Shown here in pieces: positions 48,234 to 55,506 of a DNA stretch of 64,000 nt. Position numbers and translations under genes: made by a program. Source of the stretch: Streptomyces sp. Go-475 (lineage in GTDB: Bacteria; Actinomycetota; Actinomycetes; Streptomycetales; Streptomycetaceae); the NCBI RefSeq assembly GCF_003330845.1, contig NZ_CP026121.1:3515501-3579500 (forward strand), given 5' to 3'. Every line of letters starts with the position of its first letter. The first letter of the stretch is position 1. A model generated the notes under the pieces. That model worked only from the letters and a program-made list of their open reading frames with translations, made no database searches and was not told the DNA's origin.

Positions 48234-48599
48234 TCAGTGCGTGACCGGTTCCGCGGCGGCCATGTACGTCCGCCGCAGGAACCGCAGCAGCGCCTGTCGT
48301 TCGAACTGGACCACCGAGACGCCTTGTGCGGAGTGGAACTCCACCACGGCCTGGACCCGGCCGCACGGCCATACGCGTACCTCGCCGCTGCCCGTGGGGG
48401 CCCGCAGGCCTTCCTCCAGCAGTGCCCGGTCGAAGGTCCACTCGCGTCCCCCCGTCCCGGGCAGTGCGATGCGCACGGCGCGGGGGTCTCGTTCGGGGTC
48501 GTAGCGCAGGGTGACCGGAACCGCCTCGAGCTCGTCGGTCAGCGGCACGTCGGCGTCCGTGACGATGTGGGCTCGCGCGTACTGCTCGACTACGGACAT
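48234..48599 (-). CDS. ssgE: SsgA-like sporulation protein SsgE
   Basis: SALPs (SsgA-like proteins) occur only in sporulating actinomycetes and guide septation, wall synthesis or spore separation. The 121-residue product matches: VPLTDELEAVPVTLRYDPERDP (about residues 18-39), REWTFDRALLEEGL, VRVWPCGRVQAVVEFHSAQG and a C-terminal RFLRRTY. The location beside two PBP genes matches ssgE (SCO3158) of S. coelicolor, which affects correct spore release. The symbol rests on this synteny as I recall it. ATG 48599 has GAAGGGG 8 nt upstream. Confidence 0.85.
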   Translation of the reverse strand: MSVVEQYARAHIVTDADVPLTDELEAVPVTLRYDPERDPRAVRIALPGTGGREWTFDRALLEEGLRAPTGSGEVRVWPCGRVQAVVEFHSAQGVSVVQFERQALLRFLRRTYMAAAEPVTH

Positions 48600-48732
48600 C
48601 GGACGGCCCCTTCACCGTGCGCCACCTGTGTGGAGACTGTGCGTTCACTCCTTCTCCAATGTCGCATATTTTCCGGATTGCGCCCCTGGGGGCCGCACAT
48701 ATCACGGATGAGATAAAAGGAGCATCACGCTC

Positions 48733-48749
48733 TTGCAAACCGTTCGCAT
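48733..48749 (+). promoter_or_regulatory. Candidate Nur (nickel-Fur) box
   Basis: TTGCAA-ACCGT-TCGCAT matches the Nur-box pattern tTGCaa-N5-ttGCAA in the full left half and four of six positions of the right half. It lies 19 bp upstream of the GTG start of the ECF metal transporter. The same TTG could be read as a start codon, but that would displace the essential N-terminal His of NikM. Confidence 0.5.
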
Positions 48750-48768
48750 CAAGCCACATCATCGAACG

Positions 48769-49860
48769 GTGCATGTACCTGACGGATTCATCAACGCCCC
48801 CACGTCCGCCGCCACCGGTGTGATCGCCGCGGGCGCCATCGCCGTGAGCCTGCGCGGCGCGCGCCGGGAACTCGACGAGCGCACGGCGCCGCTGGCCGGG
48901 CTCGTCGCGGCGTTCATCTTCGCGGTGCAGATGCTGAACTTCCCCGTCGCGGCGGGGACCAGCGGTCATCTGCTCGGCGGTGCGCTGGCCGCGATACTCG
49001 TCGGCCCCTACACCGGGGTCCTGTGCGTCTCCGTCGTCCTGCTCATGCAGGGCATCCTCTTCGCGGACGGCGGCCTGACCGCGCTCGGCGTGAACATCAC
49101 CAACATGGCGATCGTCACGACGGTCGTCGCCTACGCCCTCTTCCGCGGCCTGGTGAAGGTGCTGCCCCGCACCCGCCGGTCGGTCACCGCGGCCTCCTTC
49201 GTCGCCGCGCTGGTCTCCGTCCCGGCCGCCGCCCTGGCCTTCACGCTGATGTACGCCGTCGGCGGCACCACCGACGTCTCGATCGGCAAGGTCGCCACCG
49301 CCATGGTCGGCGTGCACGTCCTGATCGGCATCGGCGAGGCCGTGATCACCGCCCTGACCGTCGGCGCGGTCATCGCCGTACGCCCGGACCTGGTGTACGG
49401 GGCGCGCGGGCTGACGCAGAAGCTCAAGCTGCGGGTGAACGGCGAACTGGTCGACGCCCCCGCCGCCGAGCCCGAGCCGGTGCCGGCCGCCGCCCGGACC
49501 TCGCACGGCAAGGTGTGGGCCGCCGGGCTCGCCGCCTCCCTGGTCCTGGCCGGGTTCGTCAGCTTCTACGCCTCCGCCGACCCCGACGGCCTGGAGAAGG
49601 TCGCCGCCGACCACGGCATCGACAAGAAGGCCGAGGACCACGCGGTGGCCGACTCCCCGCTCGCCGACTACGGCGTGAAGGACGTCGAGGACGCCCGCCT
49701 GTCCGGGGGGCTCGCGGGGGTCATCGGCGTCGGCGTGACGGTCGTCGCGGGCAGCGCGGTGTTCTGGGCGGTGCGCCGGCGCCGCACGGACGACGTCTCC
49801 CCGTCGGAGACGGCGAGCACGACCGGCGCCACCAGCACGACCAGCACCACGAGCGTCTGA
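48769..49860 (+). CDS. cbiM: ECF nickel/cobalt transporter substrate subunit (CbiM/NikM fused to PDGLE/NikN)
   Basis: The 363-residue product begins MHVPDGFIN. In NikM/CbiM the N-terminal amine and His2 bind the metal, so GTG 48769 is the required start even though the visible AAGGAG is better placed for TTG 48733. The seven-helix CbiM core (for example GTSGHLLGGALAAILVGPY, ITNMAIV) is followed by a Pro/Ala linker. A PDGLE domain comes next (DPDGLEKVAADHGID), the NikN/CbiN-like partner fused in one chain. The MN fusion is more usual in nickel systems. It is the first gene of a three-gene ECF operon; the candidate Nur box upstream agrees with nickel. Confidence 0.9.
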   Translation: MHVPDGFINAPTSAATGVIAAGAIAVSLRGARRELDERTAPLAGLVAAFIFAVQMLNFPVAAGTSGHLLGGALAAILVGPYTGVLCVSVVLLMQGILFADGGLTALGVNITNMAIVTTVVAYALFRGLVKVLPRTRRSVTAASFVAALVSVPAAALAFTLMYAVGGTTDVSIGKVATAMVGVHVLIGIGEAVITALTVGAVIAVRPDLVYGARGLTQKLKLRVNGELVDAPAAEPEPVPAAARTSHGKVWAAGLAASLVLAGFVSFYASADPDGLEKVAADHGIDKKAEDHAVADSPLADYGVKDVEDARLSGGLAGVIGVGVTVVAGSAVFWAVRRRRTDDVSPSETASTTGATSTTSTTSV

Positions 49861-49861
49861 C

Positions 49862-50623
49862 ATGGGTGCGGGGCACGCGCACAAGCTGTACCGGCACGGG
49901 CACTCGCCCGTGCACGGGCTGCCGCCGCACACCAAGCTCGCCGCCGTGTTCGCCTTCGTGGTCGTCGTGGTGTCGACGCCGCGCGAGGCGATGTGGGCGT
50001 TCGGGCTGTACGCCGTGCTGCTGGGCGTCGTCGCGGCCGTCGCGCGCGTGCCCGCCGGGTTCCTGCTGCGGCGGCTGCTGATCGAGGTGCCGTTCGTGGC
50101 GTTCGCGGTGCTGATGCCGTTCGTGGCGGAGGGCGAGCGGGTCGAGGTCCTCGGGCTGTCCCTGAGCGTGAACGGCCTGTGGGGCGCCTGGAACGTGCTG
50201 GCCAAGGGCACGCTCGGCGTCGCCGCCTCCGTACTCCTCGCCGCCACCACCGAACTGCGCGAACTGCTCCTCGGCCTCCAGCGGCTGAAGCTCCCGCCGC
50301 TGCTCGTGCAGATCGCGTCCTTCATGATCCGCTACGGCGATGTCATCACGGACGAGATGCGGCGCATGCGGATCGCCCGGGAGTCACGCGGCTTCGAGGC
50401 GAAGGGCGTGCGCCACTGGGGCGTGCTGGCCAAGTCCGCGGGCGCGCTGTTCATCCGCTCCTACGAGCGCGGGGAGCGGGTGCACCTGGCCATGGTCAGC
50501 CGTGGCTACGCCGGTTCCATGCCGGTGATCGACGAGGTGACCGCGTCCCGGGCGCAGTGGTCGTACGCCCTCGCCCTGCCCTGCGCCGCCCTCCTCGTCT
50601 GTCTGCTGGGATGGACCCTGTGA
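49862..50623 (+). CDS. cbiQ: ECF transporter T component (CbiQ/NikQ)
   Basis: The 253-residue membrane protein couples ATP hydrolysis to the substrate subunit. It has four to five membrane segments (FAFVVVVVSTPREAMWAFG) and the coupling-helix Ala-Arg-Gly type motif ARESRGFEAKGV. A second charged element, MVSRGYAGSMP, follows near the C-terminus. ATG 49862 is 1 bp after the cbiM stop. Its 3' end overlaps the ATPase gene by 13 bp. Confidence 0.92.
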   Translation: MGAGHAHKLYRHGHSPVHGLPPHTKLAAVFAFVVVVVSTPREAMWAFGLYAVLLGVVAAVARVPAGFLLRRLLIEVPFVAFAVLMPFVAEGERVEVLGLSLSVNGLWGAWNVLAKGTLGVAASVLLAATTELRELLLGLQRLKLPPLLVQIASFMIRYGDVITDEMRRMRIARESRGFEAKGVRHWGVLAKSAGALFIRSYERGERVHLAMVSRGYAGSMPVIDEVTASRAQWSYALALPCAALLVCLLGWTL

Positions 50624-51378
50624 CTGCTTCCCTCGAGGTCTCCGGCCTCGCCTTCGCCTACCCCGACGGGCACCAGGCCCTCTTCGGTGTCGACTTCTCC
50701 ATCGCGCGCGGCGAGCGGGTCGCGCTGCTCGGGCCGAACGGCGCCGGCAAGACGACCCTCGTGCTGCACCTCAACGGCATCCTGACCGGCGGCACCGGCA
50801 CGGTGAAGGTCGCCGGGCTGCCCGTCGGCAGGCAGCACATGGCGGAGATCCGGCGCCGGGTCGGCATCGTCTTCCAGGACCCGGACGACCAGCTCTTCAT
50901 GCCGACGGTCCGGGAGGACGTGGCGTTCGGGCCGGCGGCGGCCGGGCTGAAGGGGCCGGAGCTGGAGGAGCGCGTCGACCGGGCGCTGGCGCGGGTGGGC
51001 ATGGCGGAGTTCAAGGACCGCCCGCCGCACCACCTCTCCTTCGGCCAGCGCCGCCGGGTGGCCGTCGCGACCGTGCTCGCCATGGAGCCGGAGATCCTCG
51101 TCCTGGACGAGCCCTCCTCCAACCTGGACCCCGCCTCCCGCCGCGAACTGGCGGACATCCTGCGCTCCCTGGACGTGACCGTGCTGATGGTCACGCACGA
51201 CCTGCCCTACGCGCTGGAGCTGTGCCCGCGCTCCCTGGTCCTCAGCGAGGGCGTGATCGCCGCGGACGGCCCGACCGCCGAGCTGCTGTCCGACGAGGAG
51301 CTGATGCGGGCCCACCGCCTGGAGCTGCCGTTCGGTTTCGATCCGCGTTCCGTGCCGGCCGCCGGGGCCCGTCCGTGA
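50611..51378 (+). CDS. cbiO: ECF transporter ATPase (CbiO/NikO)
   Basis: The 255-residue ABC ATPase has Walker A LLGPNGAGKTTLV, Q-loop VFQDPDDQLF typical of ECF ATPases, signature HLSFGQRRRVA, Walker B ILVLDEPSSNLD and the switch His in MVTHDLPYAL. ATG 50611 lies inside the cbiQ gene. GTG 50620 would make the classic GTGA overlap and is an equal alternative (MTASLEVSGL). It completes the NikMN-Q-O transporter. ohrR starts 10 bp later. Confidence 0.92.
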   Translation: MDPVTASLEVSGLAFAYPDGHQALFGVDFSIARGERVALLGPNGAGKTTLVLHLNGILTGGTGTVKVAGLPVGRQHMAEIRRRVGIVFQDPDDQLFMPTVREDVAFGPAAAGLKGPELEERVDRALARVGMAEFKDRPPHHLSFGQRRRVAVATVLAMEPEILVLDEPSSNLDPASRRELADILRSLDVTVLMVTHDLPYALELCPRSLVLSEGVIAADGPTAELLSDEELMRAHRLELPFGFDPRSVPAAGARP

Positions 51379-51388
51379 CAATGGGCGC

Positions 51389-51871
51389 GTGACGAACGAG
51401 GAGAGCGACGGTCCGCTGCTGCTGGACCAGCAGCTGTGCTTCGCGCTGTACGCCGCCCAGCGCGCGGTGACGGCCGCCTACCGTCCGCTTCTCGACGACC
51501 TCGGCCTCACCTACCCGCAGTACCTCGCCCTGCTGGTCCTCTGGGAGCGCGGTGAGACCACGGTCAAGGAACTGGCCGCGGCCCTGCGCCTCGACTACGG
51601 CACGGTCTCGCCGCTGCTGAAGCGGCTGGAGGCGGCGGGTCTGCTGCGGCGGGAGCGGTCCGCGCGGGACGAGCGGTCGGTGCTCGTGGCCGTGACCGGG
51701 CGCGGTGAGGAGCTCCGGGAGCGCGCGGGGCGGCTGCCCGGGGCCCTGCTGGCGGCGACCGGGCTCGACGAACCGGAGGCGGTACGGCTCCGGGAGGAGC
51801 TGTGGCGGCTGGCGGACCGGGCCGGATCGGCGGCGGACCAGGCCGCGTCGGCGGCGGACCAGGCCCGCTGA
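51389..51871 (+). CDS. ohrR: MarR-type peroxide sensor OhrR
   Basis: OhrR represses ohr until its reactive Cys is oxidised by organic hydroperoxides. The 160-residue product has the family N-terminus LLLDQQLCFALYAAQRAVTAAY with Cys17 at the sensing position and Tyr residues that usually hydrogen-bond to it. The winged helix is LRLDYGTVSPLLKRLEAAGLLRRE. The C-terminus is an AADQA repeat. GTG 51389 is used. It is directly upstream of ohr on the same strand, with palindromes between them. Confidence 0.93.
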   Translation: MTNEESDGPLLLDQQLCFALYAAQRAVTAAYRPLLDDLGLTYPQYLALLVLWERGETTVKELAAALRLDYGTVSPLLKRLEAAGLLRRERSARDERSVLVAVTGRGEELRERAGRLPGALLAATGLDEPEAVRLREELWRLADRAGSAADQAASAADQAR

Positions 51872-51978
51872 TCTCGGGTTACCCCCGGTTGCTACCCCCT
51901 GGTAACAGCGACCTGATTACTGGTCAGTACCTTGTGCACGATGTATTTGCGCGCCTCTGTTCCCGGGGAAGGCCCACC
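51872..51978 (+). promoter_or_regulatory. ohr promoter region with two inverted repeats
   Basis: TACTGGTCAGTA (51918-51929) is a 12-bp palindrome in its half-sites (TACTG-GT-CAGTA). A wider pair TTACC (51879-51883) and GGTAA (51901-51905) lies upstream. Either may be the OhrR operator. Confidence 0.5.
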
Positions 51979-52434
51979 ATGACCGACGGCACCGCTGTCG
52001 CCACCCACGACACCCGTCCCACGAAGATCATGTACGTCGCCGAGGCCACCGCCCACGGCGGCCGCGAAGGCTATGTCACCAGCCAGGACGGACAGCTCGA
52101 CCTCAAGGTCGCGATGCCCCCGCAACTCGGCGGCGACGGCAACGGCACCAACCCCGAACAGCTCTTCGCGGCCGGCTACAGCTCCTGCTTCCACAACGCC
52201 CTGATCATGGTCGGCAACCGCGAGGGCTACGACCTCACCGGCTCCACGGTCTCCGCGAAGGTCGGCATCGGCCCCAACCAGCAGCGCGGCTACGGCCTCG
52301 CGGTCGCCCTCAGCGTCTCCCTCCCGGTCGTCGACCCCGACCTCGCGACCCGGCTGGTGGACGCCGCCCACGAGGTCTGCCCGTACTCCAACGCGACCCG
52401 CGGGAACATCGACGTGACGATCCTGCTTGGGTGA
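51979..52434 (+). CDS. ohr: Organic hydroperoxide resistance protein Ohr
   Basis: Ohr reduces organic and fatty-acid hydroperoxides using two active cysteines. The 151-residue product has Cys70 in GYSSCFHNALI and Cys134 in EVCPYSNATRGN, with the conserved Arg/Glu environment. ATG 51979 is preceded by GGGGAAGG. It is preceded by its regulator ohrR and acts as a dimer in the cytoplasm. Confidence 0.96.
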   Translation: MTDGTAVATHDTRPTKIMYVAEATAHGGREGYVTSQDGQLDLKVAMPPQLGGDGNGTNPEQLFAAGYSSCFHNALIMVGNREGYDLTGSTVSAKVGIGPNQQRGYGLAVALSVSLPVVDPDLATRLVDAAHEVCPYSNATRGNIDVTILLG

Positions 52435-52471
52435 AGAGGAGCGAGTCGGCGAGACCAGGAGGGGTACGGAC

Positions 52472-53635
52472 GTGGACGTGCACGGCACAGTGGCCGAGGG
52501 CTTCGAGCCGGTGAGGGACGCGTTCGTGAAGAACTTCGCCACGCTCGGGGAGCGGGGCGCGGCCGTCGCCGTCTACCGGGACGGACAGCGGGTCGTCGAC
52601 CTGTGGGCCGGCACGAAGGACGTCGACGGCACGGCCCCCTGGGAACGCGGCACCGCCCAGGTCGTGCGCTCGGCGACGAAGGGGGTCGCCGCCGCCGTCC
52701 TCCTGCTGCTGCACCAGCGCGGACAGCTGGACCTGGACGCGCCGGTGGGCCACTACTGGCCGGAGTTCAAGGCGCGGGGCAAGGAGCGGGTGCTGGTCCG
52801 GCACGTGCTCAACCACCGGGCCGGGCTGCCGGTCCTGGACCGGTCCCTCACCCCCGAGCAAGCCCTCGACCCGAGGCGCGGCCCGGAGGCCGTGGCCGCG
52901 CAGGCTCCGGCCTGGGAGCCCGGCACCGACCACGGCTACCACGCGCTGACGTACGGCTGGCTGGTCGACGAACTGGTCCGGCGCACCACCGGGCAGGGCA
53001 CCGGCGAGTGGCTCGCGGCGCAGCTCACCGGCCCGCTGGGCCTGGACCTCTGGCTCGGGCTGCCCGAGGCCGAGGCCGGCCGGGTCGGGCGGGTGGGCCG
53101 CGTCGAGGGGCCCGAGCCGACCGGGGCCCTGCGCGCCCGCCCCAAGCGCTCGGTCACCGAGGCCTACCAGGACCCGGCCTCGCTCACCCGCCGGGCCTTC
53201 GCCGCGATCACCCCGTTCCCGGAGCAGAACGACCCGGCGTACCGTGCCGCGGCCCTGCCCGCGACCAACGCCATCGCCACGGCCGACGGACTGGCCCGCT
53301 TCTACGCGACGCTGATCGGCGACACGGCCGGTGCCGCCCGCCTCCTCACGCCGGAGACGGTGGAGCTGGCCCGGGCCGAGGAGTCGGCGGGCCCCGACCG
53401 GGTCCTGGTGGTCGGCACCCGCTTCGGCCTCGGCTACATGCTGCACGGCAGCGCCTCGCCGCTGCTGACCCCGGGCTCCTTCGGCCACCCGGGCCGCGGC
53501 GGCGCCCTCGGCTTCGCCGACCCGGAGACCGGCATCGCCTTCGGCTACGTCACCAACGGCTTCCGCAGGACGGTGACGGCGGACCCACGGGCGCAGGGGC
53601 TGGTCCGGGCGGTGCGCGGCGTACTCGGCCTCTGA
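52472..53635 (+). CDS. Serine hydrolase of the beta-lactamase (class C/EstB) family
   Basis: The 387-residue product has the Ser-x-x-Lys motif RSATKGVAAAV (about residue 68-78), a Tyr-containing HGYHALTYGWLVDEL as second motif, and a C-terminal SFGHPGRGGALGFADPE as third. Members are esterases or carboxypeptidase-like enzymes; true beta-lactamase activity is not implied. No signal peptide is visible, so it should be cytoplasmic. GTG 52472 (VDVHGTVAEGFEPV) has AGGAGGGG upstream; an earlier in-frame start at 52427 overlaps ohr and is rejected. Substrate unknown. Confidence 0.88.
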   Translation: MDVHGTVAEGFEPVRDAFVKNFATLGERGAAVAVYRDGQRVVDLWAGTKDVDGTAPWERGTAQVVRSATKGVAAAVLLLLHQRGQLDLDAPVGHYWPEFKARGKERVLVRHVLNHRAGLPVLDRSLTPEQALDPRRGPEAVAAQAPAWEPGTDHGYHALTYGWLVDELVRRTTGQGTGEWLAAQLTGPLGLDLWLGLPEAEAGRVGRVGRVEGPEPTGALRARPKRSVTEAYQDPASLTRRAFAAITPFPEQNDPAYRAAALPATNAIATADGLARFYATLIGDTAGAARLLTPETVELARAEESAGPDRVLVVGTRFGLGYMLHGSASPLLTPGSFGHPGRGGALGFADPETGIAFGYVTNGFRRTVTADPRAQGLVRAVRGVLGL

Positions 53636-53676
53636 ACGCCGGACCTCTGGACACCGAGCCCCGGGACGCCGGACCT

Positions 53677-53952
53677 CTAGACGTGGATCGGGTGGGAGGT
53701 CCGCCCGGACGCCTGGTCGATCTCCTCGTGCGCCTTGGTCAGCAGCCGCATGGCGAGTTCGTTGAGCGCCCGGGCCCCGGCGATCTCCTCCCCGACCCTG
53801 GGCTGATTGACGTCGGACCGGTGCCGGCTCGCGTGCCCGTGCGCCCGTACCTCGGTGCCGTCGGGCAGACGGACCAGCGCGGCCGCCCGGGTGTGCTGGT
53901 CGTCCTCCATGAACTCCAGCTCGACGTGCCATCCCATTGTGGTGTGCATCAT
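53677..53952 (-). CDS. DUF1876 family protein
   Basis: The 91-residue product matches DUF1876: WHVELEFMEDDQHTRAAALV, GTEVRAHGHASRHRSDVNQP, and a helical C-terminus. The family is small, actinobacterial, resembles a dsRBD-type alpha/beta fold, and has no assigned function. ATG 53952 is preceded by GGAGGTGATC, which can pair with ten bases of the 16S 3' end. ATG 53949 is adjacent. It converges with the serine hydrolase gene. Confidence 0.88.
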   Translation of the reverse strand: MMHTTMGWHVELEFMEDDQHTRAAALVRLPDGTEVRAHGHASRHRSDVNQPRVGEEIAGARALNELAMRLLTKAHEEIDQASGRTSHPIHV

Positions 53953-54023
53953 GACGATCACCTCCGGAACACCTAGTTCCAGGGTGCTCCTCGCACTGGT
54001 CGTCCGCACCCGCCTGACGCGGC

Positions 54024-54869
54024 CTAACCGGCGTGCAGCATCAGCCCGATCCCGACGACGAGCAGCCCGGCCGCCGCGATCCTCGGCGCCCCGAACCGCT
54101 CCTTGAAGAACACGGCCCCGATCGCCGCGCCCACGATGATGGACGACTCGCGCAGGGCGGCGATGGGCGCCAGCTCGGCCCTGGTCTGTGTCCACAGGAC
54201 GAGGGCGTAGGCGGCGACGGAGAGCGCGGCGCCGAGCAGTCCGATCGCGGCGAACGGCCGCAGGGTCACCGCGGTCCGCCCGCGCCACCGCCACACGGCA
54301 TAGGCCGGCACGGCCGTCCCCTGCACGGCCATCAGCCAGGCGATGTACCCGAGGGACGACCCGGAGGCGCGCACGCCCAGCCCGTCGACGACGGTGTACG
54401 CCGCTATCGTCAGCCCGGTCGCCAGGGCCGCCCCGATCGCCGCCCAGTCGGGCCGGTGCCCGCGCAGGCCCCACAGGGCGACGCCGGTCAGGCCCGCGCA
54501 GGACACGGCGATGCCGGCGGCGGCCCAGCCGTCGGGCACCTCGTGTGCGAAGAGCGCGGCGAGCAGGGTCACGACGAGGGGCGCGGTGCCGCGCGCGATG
54601 GGGTAGGCCTGCCCGAAGTCCCCCAGCCGGAAGGACTTCATCAGCAGCGCGTAGTACACGATGTGGATGGCGGCTGAGCCCAGCAGGTACGGCCACGCCC
54701 CGGCCGCCGGGAACGCCACGAACGGCGCCAGGGCCAGCCCGATGACGAGCCCTCCGCCCGAGATCAGCGCGAAGCCGGCGAGCTTGTCGGTGATCTTGTG
54801 GGCGATGGCGTTCCAGCTGGCGTGGGTGACGGCGGCGAGCAGGACGGCGGTGGTGACCAGCGGCGTCAC
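54024..54869 (-). CDS. DMT-superfamily (EamA) transporter
   Basis: The 281-residue product has about ten membrane segments in two EamA-like halves: HASWNAIAHKITDKLAGFAL near the start and GAAIGAVFFKERFGAPRIAAAG near the end, the latter with the typical ERF motif. Family members move metabolites or amino acids outward; the substrate here is unknown. GTG 54869 overlaps the YbaK stop codon by 4 nt, so the two are coupled. Confidence 0.88.
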   Translation of the reverse strand: MTPLVTTAVLLAAVTHASWNAIAHKITDKLAGFALISGGGLVIGLALAPFVAFPAAGAWPYLLGSAAIHIVYYALLMKSFRLGDFGQAYPIARGTAPLVVTLLAALFAHEVPDGWAAAGIAVSCAGLTGVALWGLRGHRPDWAAIGAALATGLTIAAYTVVDGLGVRASGSSLGYIAWLMAVQGTAVPAYAVWRWRGRTAVTLRPFAAIGLLGAALSVAAYALVLWTQTRAELAPIAALRESSIIVGAAIGAVFFKERFGAPRIAAAGLLVVGIGLMLHAG

Positions 54870-55381
54870 GGGGTGTGCTCGCGCACGTCCACGAGCGTGC
54901 CGCCGGCGTGGCCGACGAGGTCCCGCGGCGCCATCGGGAAGACGGTGTACGGCGTCCCGGCGGCGGCCCAGACGGTGTCGTGCGCGAGGAGGGAGCGGTC
55001 GGCGAGCACCCGGGTCCTGGTCCGGTGCCCGAAGGGGGGCACGCCGCCGATGGCGTACCCGGTGGTCTCCCGCACCACATCGGCCCTGGGCCGGGTGACC
55101 TTCTCCGCCCCGAGTTCCTTCCGCACGAGCTCGACGTCCACGCGGGAGGCCCCGTCCATGAGCACCAGCACCGGCACCCCGTCCGCCGCGAAGATCAGCG
55201 ACTTGCAGATCTGGCTCAGCTCGCACCCGAGCGCGGCGGCGGCCTCGGCGGCGGTGCGGGTGACCTCCGGGAACCGGCGGACCTGACCGACCAGTCCCTC
55301 CAGCCCGAGACCCCGCAGGGCCTCGACGAAGTGGGGGTGTGCTCCGGAGTTCTCGGCGTCGGTGGCGGCTGTCGTCGTCAT
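54866..55381 (-). CDS. YbaK/ProX-type aminoacyl-tRNA deacylase
   Basis: The 171-residue product has the YbaK fold motifs: AAALGCELSQICKSLIF with the conserved Lys, VLMDGASRVDVELVRKELG, and GYAIGGVPPFGH. Such proteins hydrolyse mischarged tRNA (for example Cys- or Ala-tRNA-Pro) in trans. ATG 55381 (MTTTAATDAENSG) is chosen on family length. An in-frame ATG at 55414 adds 11 residues, and neither has a good ribosome site. It is coupled to the downstream transporter gene. Confidence 0.88.
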   Translation of the reverse strand: MTTTAATDAENSGAHPHFVEALRGLGLEGLVGQVRRFPEVTRTAAEAAAALGCELSQICKSLIFAADGVPVLVLMDGASRVDVELVRKELGAEKVTRPRADVVRETTGYAIGGVPPFGHRTRTRVLADRSLLAHDTVWAAAGTPYTVFPMAPRDLVGHAGGTLVDVREHTP

Positions 55382-55448
55382 GGAGGGCACGGTAGCGGTG
55401 GGTGTATGGGGCATGCGAGTGGGTTGTCGGGGCTCCGGGACGGCGAGA

Positions 55449-55489
55449 GGCCGGTGAGGGTCCCCGTCCCCACGGAGCCCTCACCGGCC
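55449..55489 (-). terminator. Terminator after the MMPL gene
   Basis: A 12-bp perfect stem (GGCCGGTGAGGG/CCCTCACCGGCC) encloses a smaller CCGT/ACGG stem. It lies 18 bp past the MMPL stop codon on the minus strand. Confidence 0.8.
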
Positions 55490-55506
55490 GGTCCCTCGGT
55501 GTGCCG

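Noticed and set aside
48733..48735. TTG start for the CbiM/NikM gene
   Set aside because: It would add 12 residues before the Met-His-x-Pro-Asp motif that must be N-terminal for metal binding, and it overlaps the candidate Nur box.
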